DNA from: Erythrobacter sp. SCSIO 43205
GTDB taxonomy: Bacteria > Pseudomonadota > Alphaproteobacteria > Sphingomonadales > Sphingomonadaceae
DNA length: 64,000 nt
Assembly: GCF_019904235.1 (NCBI RefSeq)
Contig: NZ_CP063202.1
Span: 1,736,001-1,800,000, forward strand
Reading direction: 5' to 3'
The notes under the pieces were generated by a model that was given only the letters and a program-made list of their open reading frames with translations, made no database searches and had not been told where the DNA came from. The position numbers were made by a program, and so were the translations under genes. Every line of letters starts with the position of its first letter. The first letter of the stretch is position 1. Positions 29,106-37,378 of the stretch are shown piece by piece.

Positions 29106-30020
29106 TTAGGCAACTCCAGCAATTACCCTTGCAACAAGATCAGGGTCGAAGGGGCGCAGGTCTTCCATCTTCTCGCCAACGCCAATCGCGTGGATAGGAA
29201 GGCCGTATTGCTCGGCAGCAGCCACCAGAACGCCGCCGCGAGCGGTGCCGTCCAATTTCGTCATGATAAGCCCTGTGACCCCTGCGACCTCTTTGAACAC
29301 GTCGATTTGTGAGAGCGCATTTTGCCCGTTGGTCGCATCGAGGACGAGCACCACGTCATGCGGGGCCTCTTCGTTCAGTTTGCCCAAAACCCGGCGGATC
29401 TTGGCAAGCTCTTCCATAAGCTCTTTCTTGTTCTGAAGGCGACCAGCGGTGTCCACGACGAGCGCATCAATCCCGGTGTCGGTTGCCTGCTTTACCGCAT
29501 CGAACACAATGGAGGCCGGGTCGCCGCCCTCTGGCCCGCGCACGATGTCCACGCCGGCGCGCTCTGCCCAGGTCGCAAGTTGACCGATGGCGGCGGCGCG
29601 AAAAGTGTCTCCTGCGGCGAGAAGCACGCCGTAATCATCTTCGGTAAACAGGTGCGCGAGTTTGGCGATGGTCGTGGTTTTGCCTGAGCCATTGACCCCG
29701 ATCACAAGGATGACTTGAGGGCGCGGGAATGCGGTGATTTCCAAAGGCTTTGCCACGGGGCGAAGGATTTCGGCGATCTCTTCGGCGACGCTTTCCTTGA
29801 GTTCGCGTTGAGTTATCTCAAGCCCAAAGCTTTTATCCGACAACCTCTTGCGGATACGCGCAGCCGCAGCAGGGCCAAGGTCAGAGACAATCAGCGCATC
29901 TTCAATATCATCCAGCGTCGCATCATCAAGGCGCGTCGCCACACCTGTCAGATTGCTCCCAATCCGCTCAGAGGTTTTGCGAAAGCCGCCGAGCAGCTTC
30001 TCGCTCCAGCTTTGCGTCAT
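29106..30020 (-). CDS. ftsY: Signal recognition particle receptor FtsY
   Basis: A 304-residue FtsY, the GTPase that docks SRP-ribosome complexes at the membrane. The N domain (SEKLLGGFRKTSERI) is followed by the G domain with the P-loop GVNGSGKTTTIAKLA, the DTAGRLQNK motif, TKLDGTARGG and the closing IGVGEKMEDLRPFDP. The long acidic A domain of E. coli FtsY is absent, which is normal for alphaproteobacteria. ATG 30020 overlaps the mtaB stop (ATGA). Confidence 0.97.
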   Translation of the reverse strand: MTQSWSEKLLGGFRKTSERIGSNLTGVATRLDDATLDDIEDALIVSDLGPAAAARIRKRLSDKSFGLEITQRELKESVAEEIAEILRPVAKPLEITAFPRPQVILVIGVNGSGKTTTIAKLAHLFTEDDYGVLLAAGDTFRAAAIGQLATWAERAGVDIVRGPEGGDPASIVFDAVKQATDTGIDALVVDTAGRLQNKKELMEELAKIRRVLGKLNEEAPHDVVLVLDATNGQNALSQIDVFKEVAGVTGLIMTKLDGTARGGVLVAAAEQYGLPIHAIGVGEKMEDLRPFDPDLVARVIAGVA

Positions 30021-31192
30021 ACGAGCATTCCTTCTTGCACAATCGCCGGGGTGAGCTTGAGTATCTCGCCCGGTGTCGCATCTGCCGGGCACTCTACCCG
30101 CGCGTAATTAGGGGCATAGCCTGTGCCGTCGCGTTCGACGAGGACTGGCATGGTTTCACCCACAAGCGTGTTGAGCCACCGGGAACGCTGGCGCTTTACC
30201 GCCTCACGCAATTCCGCAGCGCGCGCTTTGACCACACTGCGGTCCACTTGCGGCATACGCGCAGCAGGCGTGCCGGGGCGCGGGGAATAGGGGAAGACGT
30301 GGCCATGGACGATGTCAAGTTCCTCGATGATGGAGAGGTTGGCGGCATGGTGCTTTGCTTCTTCCGTGGGGAAGCCCGCGATAAGGTCCGCACCAATCGC
30401 CAACTCAGGGCGGCGCGCTTTGAGGCGGCTGACCAGATCGACCGCATCATCGCGCAAGTGACGCCGCTTCATGCGCTTCAGCATCAGGTCGTGGCCGTGC
30501 TGCATCGAGAGGTGGAGGTGGGGCATCAAGCGCTTTTCCGAAGCGAACAGCGCGAACAGCTCCTCGTCAATCTCAATCCCGTCGAGCGAGGACATCCTCA
30601 GGCGAGAAAGCGAGGCGAACTCGTTTAGAACAGAGCCCACCAGAGCGCCAAGCGGCGGAGCGCCAGGTAAATCATGCCCCCAGCTTGTGACGTCCACACC
30701 CGTCAGCACAACTTCTCTGGCCCCTTGCTCAAGGTGATGTTCCACCTCGCGCAGCACCTGTGCGATAGTCATCGAGCGGCTTTTGCCGCGCCCTTGCGGA
30801 ATGACGCAGAAAGTGCAGGCGTGGTCGCAACCGTTCTGCACCGCGATAAAGGCACGGGTGCGTGTGGGGGGAGGGGGCGCTTGTGGAAGAGGCACGTTCC
30901 ACACGCGCGGGTCCAGCTTCTTCTCATTGGCGATAATCCCGTTGACCTCGGGCATATCGGCCAATTGCTCGCGCTCAATATCAGCCGCGCATCCTGTCAC
31001 CAGAAGGCGCGCATCAGGGCGTTCGCGGCGCGCCTTGCGGATCGCCTGGCGGGTCTGGCGCACGGCTTCGGATGTGACAGCGCAAGAGTTGATGACAACC
31101 ACATCATCCGCGTCGTCCAGCATCGCTTTCATGCGCTCTGATTCCGCGATGTTAAGACGGCAGCCAAGCGAGATGATTTCGGCACCGCTCAT
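30017..31192 (-). CDS. mtaB: tRNA t6A37 methylthiotransferase MtaB
   Basis: A 391-residue radical SAM enzyme that converts t6A to ms2t6A at position 37 of certain tRNAs. The N-terminal domain carries the first Fe-S cluster cysteines (SLGCRLN, NSCAVT and TGCAA). The radical SAM motif is CDHACTFC (CxxxCxxC). A TRAM-like C-terminal stretch follows. ATG 31192 overlaps the dapF stop (ATGA), and its own stop overlaps ftsY, so dapF-mtaB-ftsY are coupled. RimO is a related family, but the overall sequence and context fit MtaB. Confidence 0.93.
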   Translation of the reverse strand: MSGAEIISLGCRLNIAESERMKAMLDDADDVVVINSCAVTSEAVRQTRQAIRKARRERPDARLLVTGCAADIEREQLADMPEVNGIIANEKKLDPRVWNVPLPQAPPPPTRTRAFIAVQNGCDHACTFCVIPQGRGKSRSMTIAQVLREVEHHLEQGAREVVLTGVDVTSWGHDLPGAPPLGALVGSVLNEFASLSRLRMSSLDGIEIDEELFALFASEKRLMPHLHLSMQHGHDLMLKRMKRRHLRDDAVDLVSRLKARRPELAIGADLIAGFPTEEAKHHAANLSIIEELDIVHGHVFPYSPRPGTPAARMPQVDRSVVKARAAELREAVKRQRSRWLNTLVGETMPVLVERDGTGYAPNYARVECPADATPGEILKLTPAIVQEGMLV

Positions 31193-31998
31193 GCGAAATC
31201 GTCCCAATCGAACTCTCCGCGAAAGCTCTCCGCTGCAGGGCCAGTCATGCGGATGCTCTCACCCTCGCGCCACTCAATGATGAGATCACCACCCGGGAGC
31301 GTCACGCGCACTTTTTCACCCGCCAGCTTGCATCGGATTGCTGCGACCGCAGTTGCACACGCACCCGTACCGCAAGCGCGCGTGAGGCCCGCGCCGCGTT
31401 CCCAGACGTGCAGCTTGAGATGATCGGGGCCCACAAGGCTCGCCACATTGACATTGACCCTTTGCGGGAAAACCGGATCGTGTTCGATTTGTGGCCCAAG
31501 CGTTGCCAGATCAATCGCGTCGGCATCATCGACGAAGAAAATCACATGGGGATTGCCGACATTGACCGCCGATGGATGTTGCAACGCGCCCCAGCCAACC
31601 GGCATTGTGAGAGTGTCCATCGGATAATCCAGCGGGATCTGATCCCAGTTGAACCGGGGCTTGCCCATATCAACCGTCGCACCGCCTTCAGAAGGCTCCA
31701 GCGCCAGCACACCGCCAGCGGTTTCAATCTGTGCCGGCTCGCCGTGCAGCAGCGCCACCGCGCGGGTTGCATTGCCGCAGGCTTCGACTTCGCCGCCGTC
31801 TGAATTGAAAATCCGCATTCTGAAGCTTTGCGTCTCGCTCGGCTCCAACACGATCATCTGATCACAGCCAATCCCTGTGTGTCGGTCAGCAATCGCGCTG
31901 GCGAAGGTCGCGGTGATCGCGGGCAGGGGCGCGAGGCGCGCGTCAAGCACGACGAAATCATTGCCAAGGCCATGCATCTTGATGAAGGGGACACGCAT
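31189..31998 (-). CDS. dapF: Diaminopimelate epimerase
   Basis: A 269-residue cofactor-free epimerase that converts LL- to meso-diaminopimelate for lysine and peptidoglycan synthesis. The two catalytic cysteines lie in EACGNATRAV and TRACGTGACAT. The N-terminus is the family form MHGLGNDFVVLD. ATG 31998 is preferred; the frame extends seven codons further upstream. It leads the coupled dapF-mtaB-ftsY group. Confidence 0.96.
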   Translation of the reverse strand: MRVPFIKMHGLGNDFVVLDARLAPLPAITATFASAIADRHTGIGCDQMIVLEPSETQSFRMRIFNSDGGEVEACGNATRAVALLHGEPAQIETAGGVLALEPSEGGATVDMGKPRFNWDQIPLDYPMDTLTMPVGWGALQHPSAVNVGNPHVIFFVDDADAIDLATLGPQIEHDPVFPQRVNVNVASLVGPDHLKLHVWERGAGLTRACGTGACATAVAAIRCKLAGEKVRVTLPGGDLIIEWREGESIRMTGPAAESFRGEFDWDDFA

Positions 31999-32057
31999 TA
32001 TGGATGCGCATTTATGCACCCTTAAGCCCAGCGTCCAGTGCTAGTGCGCCGATTGCC

Positions 32058-33728
32058 TTAACCTGCTTGGCGTGAACGCGGCTCGATAGAGGGTTCCTGA
32101 TTGCGCTTGGCCTGTTTTGCCTTGAGGTGCGCTGCCAATTGCCCGGACTTTGCCAGGCGCTTACGAACCTGCTCTGCGCTTTCCGGCCGTCCATAAAGAT
32201 AGCCTTGCCCCTTGAGTTTGCCCATTGCCTTAAGCTGAGCAAGGATCGCCTCATCTTCGATGCCTTCTGCTGTCATCGGCAGATCAAGTCCGCGTGCCAG
32301 CGATACAATCGCATCAACGATGGTGGACTTTGCTTCAGGCGAGGAAAGCTCGCGCACGAAACTGCGGTCGATTTTGAGCCGGTCAAACGGCAGCGTGCGC
32401 AGTTGTTCAAGCGAGGAATAGCCTGTGCCAAAATCATCAAGGCTTACCTTGACGCCCTGATTGCGCAGGCTGGTTATGATGCCGCGCACCATATCGACAT
32501 TGTCGTGCAGGCAACTTTCGGTGACCTCCACCTCAAGGCGCTGTGCAGGAAAATTATGTTTGACGAGGAGCTTTAAGAGCTTTTGCGCAAACCACGGATC
32601 GCGCAATTGCACGGGCGACACATTGATCGACAAGGTGAGGGCATCGTCCCAATCCTGCGCATCGACAAGCGCGCGCTCGATCAACTGGTCGGAAAGCTGG
32701 GAAATGACGCCGATTTCTTCTGCCACCGGAATGAAGACTTCTGGGCTGACCATGCCCATGTGGGCACTGTTCCATCGGGCCAGCATTTCAAAGCCGACAA
32801 GCTCGCCGCTCTCAAGGTCGACTTGCTGTTCGTAAAAAGGTTCAAACTCGCCCGCTTGAAGGCCTGCACGAATGCCGACCTCAAGCTCGTTGCGAAAGCG
32901 CAGTTCGCTTTCCATGCTGGGTTCAAACCAGAAATAGCGGTTCTTGCCCGATTTCTTGGCCTGATACATGGCAATATCAGCGCGGTGCATGAGGTCGTCT
33001 GGCCCAACCGGTAAGGGTCGCGAGCTTGAGATGTTCTCACCCAGATCATGATCGCTGGTAACACCAATGGAAACGGTTGCCTCAACCGTCACACTGTCAA
33101 GGTCAAACGGGATCGCCATCGCTTCAAAAAGACGGATGACGAGATCATCGACGCGCTCGGGTTGATGGGGGTCGAAGTCTGTGACGAAGGCAAATTCATC
33201 CCCGCCAATGCGCGCAAGCTGAGAGGTTTTGGGCAAGACCTGATTGATGCGTCTTGCAAGCTCGACCAAAGTTGCATCGCCGACTGCATGGCCGTGCATA
33301 TCATTGATCTGCTTGAAGTTATCGAGATCAATCAAGCAATAGGCAACGGCTAACCCGCGCGCATTGGCACGCGTGCGAGTATCGTGTGTGACCTTTGCCA
33401 TGCTGCGACGATTAAGGCAGCCGGTGAGCGGATCGGTTTCGGAAAGCTTGCGCGCGAGATCTTCTGCATCGCGCCGATCGCTGATCTCAATTTTAAGCTC
33501 GCGATAGCGTCGCCAACCAAAGATCACGAGAACCACATTGAGAAGAAGCGCATTGACCAGCAGCGCGTCGGGGACAGGGCCGCCTGAAACAATCGCTTCG
33601 ATCGCACCGGGCAACACCTTGCCACCGGTTGCAACAAACAGAATGATCGCAGCAACAGCAATGCCAAGCGCGACCAGATCCCGCTCCGCGCTTCCTTTGA
33701 GGCGTTGGCTGTTCTTTGCTTGTGACAT
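32058..33728 (-). CDS. Membrane GGDEF-EAL protein (c-di-GMP turnover)
   Basis: A 556-residue signalling protein with two N-terminal membrane spans (about residues 18-35 and 54-71). A GGDEF domain follows with an intact RIGGDEF motif (175-179). The EAL domain has EML in place of EAL (314-316), but keeps SINVSP, DDFGTGYSSL (431-440) and FDRLKIDRSF. The RxxD inhibitory site expected just before GGDEF is absent (KTSQ). GGDEF domains make and EAL domains break c-di-GMP. Conserved motifs suggest both may be active; which dominates is unknown. There is no periplasmic sensor domain of any size. Its C-terminal tail is basic (KAKQAKRNQEPS). Confidence 0.9.
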   Translation of the reverse strand: MSQAKNSQRLKGSAERDLVALGIAVAAIILFVATGGKVLPGAIEAIVSGGPVPDALLVNALLLNVVLVIFGWRRYRELKIEISDRRDAEDLARKLSETDPLTGCLNRRSMAKVTHDTRTRANARGLAVAYCLIDLDNFKQINDMHGHAVGDATLVELARRINQVLPKTSQLARIGGDEFAFVTDFDPHQPERVDDLVIRLFEAMAIPFDLDSVTVEATVSIGVTSDHDLGENISSSRPLPVGPDDLMHRADIAMYQAKKSGKNRYFWFEPSMESELRFRNELEVGIRAGLQAGEFEPFYEQQVDLESGELVGFEMLARWNSAHMGMVSPEVFIPVAEEIGVISQLSDQLIERALVDAQDWDDALTLSINVSPVQLRDPWFAQKLLKLLVKHNFPAQRLEVEVTESCLHDNVDMVRGIITSLRNQGVKVSLDDFGTGYSSLEQLRTLPFDRLKIDRSFVRELSSPEAKSTIVDAIVSLARGLDLPMTAEGIEDEAILAQLKAMGKLKGQGYLYGRPESAEQVRKRLAKSGQLAAHLKAKQAKRNQEPSIEPRSRQAG

Positions 33729-33751
33729 TCCCGCTTAGCCCTGTTAAATCA

Positions 33752-33766
33752 GTTCTTTAGGAGAAC
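33752..33766. promoter_or_regulatory. 15-bp inverted repeat upstream of the GGDEF-EAL gene
   Basis: GTTCTTTAGGAGAAC is a perfect 5-bp inverted repeat (GTTCT/AGAAC) with a 5-base centre, 23 bases upstream of the GGDEF-EAL start codon. It could be an operator or chance. It is not an alphaproteobacterial LexA box, which is a direct repeat. Confidence 0.3.
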
Positions 33767-33931
33767 CATCTCCTCCCGAACATCTGCGGCGTTGTATCAG
33801 GCACCCACTAAAGATTGAGTTAACCGCACCAAGCTGCGAAAAAGCGCCGCGCGCTGCACCGCGGGCGAGATTTGAGTCTGGTGAGAGCGGGCTGTGTCAG
33901 CTAACTTTTTGCTGATCGGAGAAATTGCTTC

Positions 33932-34369
33932 ATGCCTGATGACACAAAGACCCCAAAATCGCCGAGCTACTGGTTGATGAAGTCCGAGCCGTTTGAATAC
34001 AGCTGGGATGATCTTGTCGAAGAAGGGGAGGGTGTTTGGAGCGGTGTTCGCAACCATTCGGCCAAGCTCAATCTCAAAGCGATGGAAGTGGGCGATGAAT
34101 GTTTCTTCTACCACTCGCGCGAGGGTTTGGAGATTGTCGGCATTTGCGTGGTGAGCGTGGCTGGCATTGGCGATCCGACCGATGAGACGGGCAAATGGGC
34201 TGCGGTCAAGGTGAAGCCCAAGCGCAAGTTTGACAACCCTGTGAGCCTTAAACAGATCAAGAGCGAGCCACGTCTTGCCGATTGCGAACTGGTGCGAATG
34301 TCGCGCCTCTCAGTTGCCAAGATCACGCCTGAGGAATGGGACATTATTTGCCAGATGGCGCAAGAGTGA
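33932..34369 (+). CDS. EVE domain protein
   Basis: A 145-residue protein made of a single EVE domain, a PUA-like fold. YWLMKSEPFEYSWDDL, WSGVRNHSAKLNLKAM, GDECFFYHS and GIVGICVV-like EIVGICVVSV are family segments. EVE domains are thought to bind modified bases in RNA or DNA, with human THYN1 as a relative. The target here is unknown. The start ATG 33932 has GGAGAA upstream. It stands alone between the GGDEF-EAL gene and an SDR gene. Confidence 0.92.
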   Translation: MPDDTKTPKSPSYWLMKSEPFEYSWDDLVEEGEGVWSGVRNHSAKLNLKAMEVGDECFFYHSREGLEIVGICVVSVAGIGDPTDETGKWAAVKVKPKRKFDNPVSLKQIKSEPRLADCELVRMSRLSVAKITPEEWDIICQMAQE

Positions 34370-34455
34370 TGGGTTTCAAGCGGTCCTTTTGATGGAACCA
34401 TGGGTCAAGTGCTCTGTAGGCGGGATAAGAAAACCCCCAACCCCACGGAGACATT

Positions 34456-35205
34456 ATGAACCGGTTCGAAAACAAGCGCATCCTTATCACTGGCGGCACA
34501 AGCGGCATGGGCCTCGAAGCTGCCAAGATGATCGTTGAAGAGGGCGGCGAAGTGGCCGTGACCGGGACTACACAGGACCATCTCGATGAGGCGGGTAAAG
34601 CGTTGCCGTCGGGCTCGCTCGTCCTTCGCAACGACGCCTCCGATCCCGAAGCTGCCAAAGAGCTTGGCGCGAAGGTGAAAGAGCAAATGGGTGCGATTGA
34701 CGGTCTGTGGCTTAATGCAGGTTATGGCAAATTCGGCCCCACCGAAGAGGTCGAGGTCGATTTCTTCGACAATATGCACAATGTGAATGTGCGCGGACCA
34801 GTGCTTCAGATGGCTGAATTGATGCCTGCGCTAACCGATGGCGGAGCGGTGCTGCTCACCTCTTCGGTTGCGCCATATTTGGGACAGGCCGAAGGCGCTG
34901 TTTATGCGGCGACAAAAGGCGCTGTGAGCGCTCTCACACGCAGCTGGGCATCAGCGCTGGCTCCGCGCGACATTCGCGTAAATTCGGTTGCGCCCGGACC
35001 CATCGACACGAATTTCATGAACGGAATGGGCTTTTCCGATGACGAAAAGGAACAGTTTCTGGAGCAAATTCAGGAGCAAGTGCCGCTGGGCCGGCTTGGC
35101 ACATCCAAGGAAGCAGCGCAGGTCGCTTTGTTCCTCTTGTCCGATCAGGCATCCTATGTGTCGGGCTCTGAATATATGGTCGATGGCGGGATGACGATGC
35201 GCTGA
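34456..35205 (+). CDS. Short-chain dehydrogenase/reductase (SDR)
   Basis: A 249-residue classical SDR. The cofactor motif is ITGGTSGMGLEAAK (TGxxxGxG). The catalytic Ser is in LLTSSVAPYLG, and Tyr and Lys are in YAATKGAVSAL (YxxxK). The closing VSGSEYMVDGGMTMR is typical. The substrate is unknown. The residue pattern after the second strand (TGTTQDHLDEA) suggests an NADP preference, which is inference. It converges on the TPP enzyme gene 18 bases away. Confidence 0.9.
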   Translation: MNRFENKRILITGGTSGMGLEAAKMIVEEGGEVAVTGTTQDHLDEAGKALPSGSLVLRNDASDPEAAKELGAKVKEQMGAIDGLWLNAGYGKFGPTEEVEVDFFDNMHNVNVRGPVLQMAELMPALTDGGAVLLTSSVAPYLGQAEGAVYAATKGAVSALTRSWASALAPRDIRVNSVAPGPIDTNFMNGMGFSDDEKEQFLEQIQEQVPLGRLGTSKEAAQVALFLLSDQASYVSGSEYMVDGGMTMR

Positions 35206-35223
35206 TCAATCGGCGGGGCGGGC

Positions 35224-36912
35224 TTACGCTTTTGCGCGAAGCCCGCTTACCGTTGCCCCGCTGGCCGCGAGTTGTTCGACGTCAATCTTCATGTGGATGA
35301 GGCGCAGGCCATCGCGGGCCTTTGCTTCGGTCAGAGCGGCCTTGAACTCATCGGTCGTGCTGACGGCGGTGCTCCACGCACCATAGCTCGCGCCGAGCAT
35401 GGCAAAATCAGGATTGATGAGTTGCGTGCCCGAAACGCGGGCTGGATACTCGCGTTCCTGATGCATCCGAATTGTGCCGTATGCGCTGTTATCGACTACA
35501 AGCACTAACAGGTTCACGCCATATTGCGCAGCGGTCGCAAGCTCCTGACCATTCATCATAAAATCGCCGTCGCCAGCGACCGCGACAACCATTGTATCCG
35601 GTTGACGAAGCGCCGCCGCTACGCTTGCAGGCACGCCATATCCCATCGCACCGCAGGTTGGGGCAAGTTGGCTTGGATAGCCGGCATAGCGCCAGTATCG
35701 GTGCCACCAACCCGAGAAATTGCCTGCGCCATTGCAGATGATCGTATCCGGCGGCAACGCCTCGCGCATGGCGGTGACGCAGGCTGCCATATCGAGGTCG
35801 GGCGCGTTATTTGACGCCGAATAAGTCGCCCATTCGCGCCATTCGCCGTTTGCCTCTTGACCTGCGTCAAAAGGGATAATGCTCGCATCTTCCCAAAGGC
35901 TCGCTGCCTCGGCAAATTCATCGACCGAGCAGGCGAGCGCCAAATCAGCGCGGTACACCCGGCCAAGCTCGTCAGGGTCGGGGTGGATATGCACCAATGT
36001 CTGATCCGGGTGATCGGGTGTGATGAGAGTGTAGCCATCGGTTGTCGCCTCGCCCAGGCGCGCGCCGACAGCGATGATGAGGTCTGCGTTTTTAACCCGC
36101 TCGACCAGTTTAAGATTGGGGCCATAGCCGAGATTGCCAGCATAGACTGGCGAAGACGGATCAATCGCGTCTTGCCGCCTGAAAGCGGTCGCGACCGGCA
36201 AGCCGATGCGTTCTGCGAATTGCTGAAAGGCAAGACGCGCCTTGGAGTTCCATCCTGCGCCACCGATAATTGCAATCGGGCTGGCCGCATCGGCAAGAAG
36301 GCCAAACATTGCCTGCATTGCATCGGGGCAAACAGCCTGCGCCGGGCGCGCGGCGTAGGGGCGCGGCTTGAGGTCAGTGGGCACAGCATCGCACAGCATA
36401 TCTTCGGGCAGGGCGAGGACTACTGGGCCGGGCCGCCCGTTCACGGCAACCGAGTATGCGCGCGCGATATATTCGGGCACGCGCAAAGGGTCGTCAATTC
36501 GCGCGGCCCATTTGGCGATGGGGCCAAAGAAGGCTTCGAAATTCACTTCTTGAAAACCCTCGCGGTCGCGGCACGGGCGCGCGACATCTCCCACAAACAG
36601 GATCATGGGCTGTGCATCCTGATGCGCGACATGAACGCCGATGGAAGCATTGGTCGCGCCGGGCCCGCGCGTGACAAAGGCAACGCCGGGGCGCAAGGTG
36701 TCGCCGCCAGCGCTCATCGCACCATCTGCGCACGCCATGAAGGCCGCGCCCCCTTCCTGTCGGCACACGACCGTTTCAATCACGCTTTGATCGTGGAGCG
36801 CATCAAGCACCGCGAGGAAGCTTTCGCCCGGCACTGTAAAAATACGGCTGGTACCCTGTTCCTCAAGACACTCGACCAAAAGCTGAGCCGCTGTTTTCGT
36901 TTCTTGCGCCAT
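35224..36912 (-). CDS. Thiamine pyrophosphate-dependent enzyme, acetolactate synthase-like
   Basis: A 562-residue TPP enzyme with the usual three domains: N-terminal Pyr domain with the catalytic Glu (FTVPGESFLAVLDAL), a central domain, and the C-terminal PP domain with the cofactor motif VAVAGDGDFMMNGQELA ending at VVDNSAYG. Acetolactate synthases, glyoxylate carboligases and other decarboxylases share this layout. No regulatory subunit gene (ilvN) is adjacent and there is no branched-chain operon, so a catabolic or uncharacterised role is more likely than valine synthesis. Confidence 0.87.
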   Translation of the reverse strand: MAQETKTAAQLLVECLEEQGTSRIFTVPGESFLAVLDALHDQSVIETVVCRQEGGAAFMACADGAMSAGGDTLRPGVAFVTRGPGATNASIGVHVAHQDAQPMILFVGDVARPCRDREGFQEVNFEAFFGPIAKWAARIDDPLRVPEYIARAYSVAVNGRPGPVVLALPEDMLCDAVPTDLKPRPYAARPAQAVCPDAMQAMFGLLADAASPIAIIGGAGWNSKARLAFQQFAERIGLPVATAFRRQDAIDPSSPVYAGNLGYGPNLKLVERVKNADLIIAVGARLGEATTDGYTLITPDHPDQTLVHIHPDPDELGRVYRADLALACSVDEFAEAASLWEDASIIPFDAGQEANGEWREWATYSASNNAPDLDMAACVTAMREALPPDTIICNGAGNFSGWWHRYWRYAGYPSQLAPTCGAMGYGVPASVAAALRQPDTMVVAVAGDGDFMMNGQELATAAQYGVNLLVLVVDNSAYGTIRMHQEREYPARVSGTQLINPDFAMLGASYGAWSTAVSTTDEFKAALTEAKARDGLRLIHMKIDVEQLAASGATVSGLRAKA

Positions 36913-37076
36913 CTTGAAACCTTCTTGTCTAAGGCTCCAGCGTTAGACGGGTCGAAAGGCGAGTGCAAATGGTCATGCCAACCTTGATCCAGTGGGTTAG
37001 GGTGCCTTGGGAATTAACCAACAATGTGGCTAACTGTCCCGCTTGGGGGCAGCGCCAACTCGCTTGTGGCCAAAGG

Positions 37077-37091
37077 TTAAGAAAGTCTTAA
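37077..37091 (+). promoter_or_regulatory. CtrA-type binding site (TTAA-N7-TTAA)
   Basis: TTAAGAAAGTCTTAA matches the full CtrA box. It ends 11 bases before the ATG of the small gene at 37103. A half-site, TTAACCA (37014-37020), lies further upstream. CtrA is the cell-cycle and motility regulator of alphaproteobacteria. The closeness to the start codon would suit repression or a very short leader; the direction of the effect is unknown. Confidence 0.5.
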
Positions 37092-37102
37092 ACCATGGCC
37101 CC

Positions 37103-37378
37103 ATGACAACGAAAACAATGACTGTTGAAAGCTTCCTTGAAATGGAAGCCGGACCTGAAATTGAAAGCCGCCGTCTGGCGGGTCGCAGGCGTCGTTCGCT
37201 GGTTCTCACTAATGAAGCAGCACGCCATCCATTTCGCGCAAGCCTTCCGCCGCACGTAACGAGTGTTGATCATGATCAAGCTGCGACAAGCTTCTGGCGG
37301 CTGACGAGGGACGACATTCGCGGCTTTGCGACCACCTATTTCGCGGTTTTCGCAGCGGTGCTGGTCTTTATCCTCTAA
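37103..37378 (+). CDS. Small protein with a C-terminal membrane anchor, unknown function
   Basis: A 91-residue protein I do not recognise. The N-terminal 75 residues are hydrophilic and basic (ESRRLAGRRRRSLVL), and the last 15-18 residues form one hydrophobic span (TTYFAVFAAVLVFIL), so it would be tail-anchored with the bulk in the cytoplasm. ATG 37103 is chosen over the open frame from 37043 because the earlier part overlaps the CtrA-type site. The gene overlaps the convergent transporter gene by four bases. Confidence 0.6.
   Translation: MTTKTMTVESFLEMEAGPEIESRRLAGRRRRSLVLTNEAARHPFRASLPPHVTSVDHDQAATSFWRLTRDDIRGFATTYFAVFAAVLVFIL

Noticed and set aside
33752..33766. GTTCTTTAGGAGAAC as a LexA box
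   Set aside because: Alphaproteobacterial LexA boxes are direct repeats; this is an inverted repeat, so it is kept only as a weak operator candidate.
35218..35246. GCGGGCTT/AAGCCCGC hairpin at the end of the TPP enzyme gene, as a terminator
   Set aside because: It overlaps codons and has no T-run in either direction.
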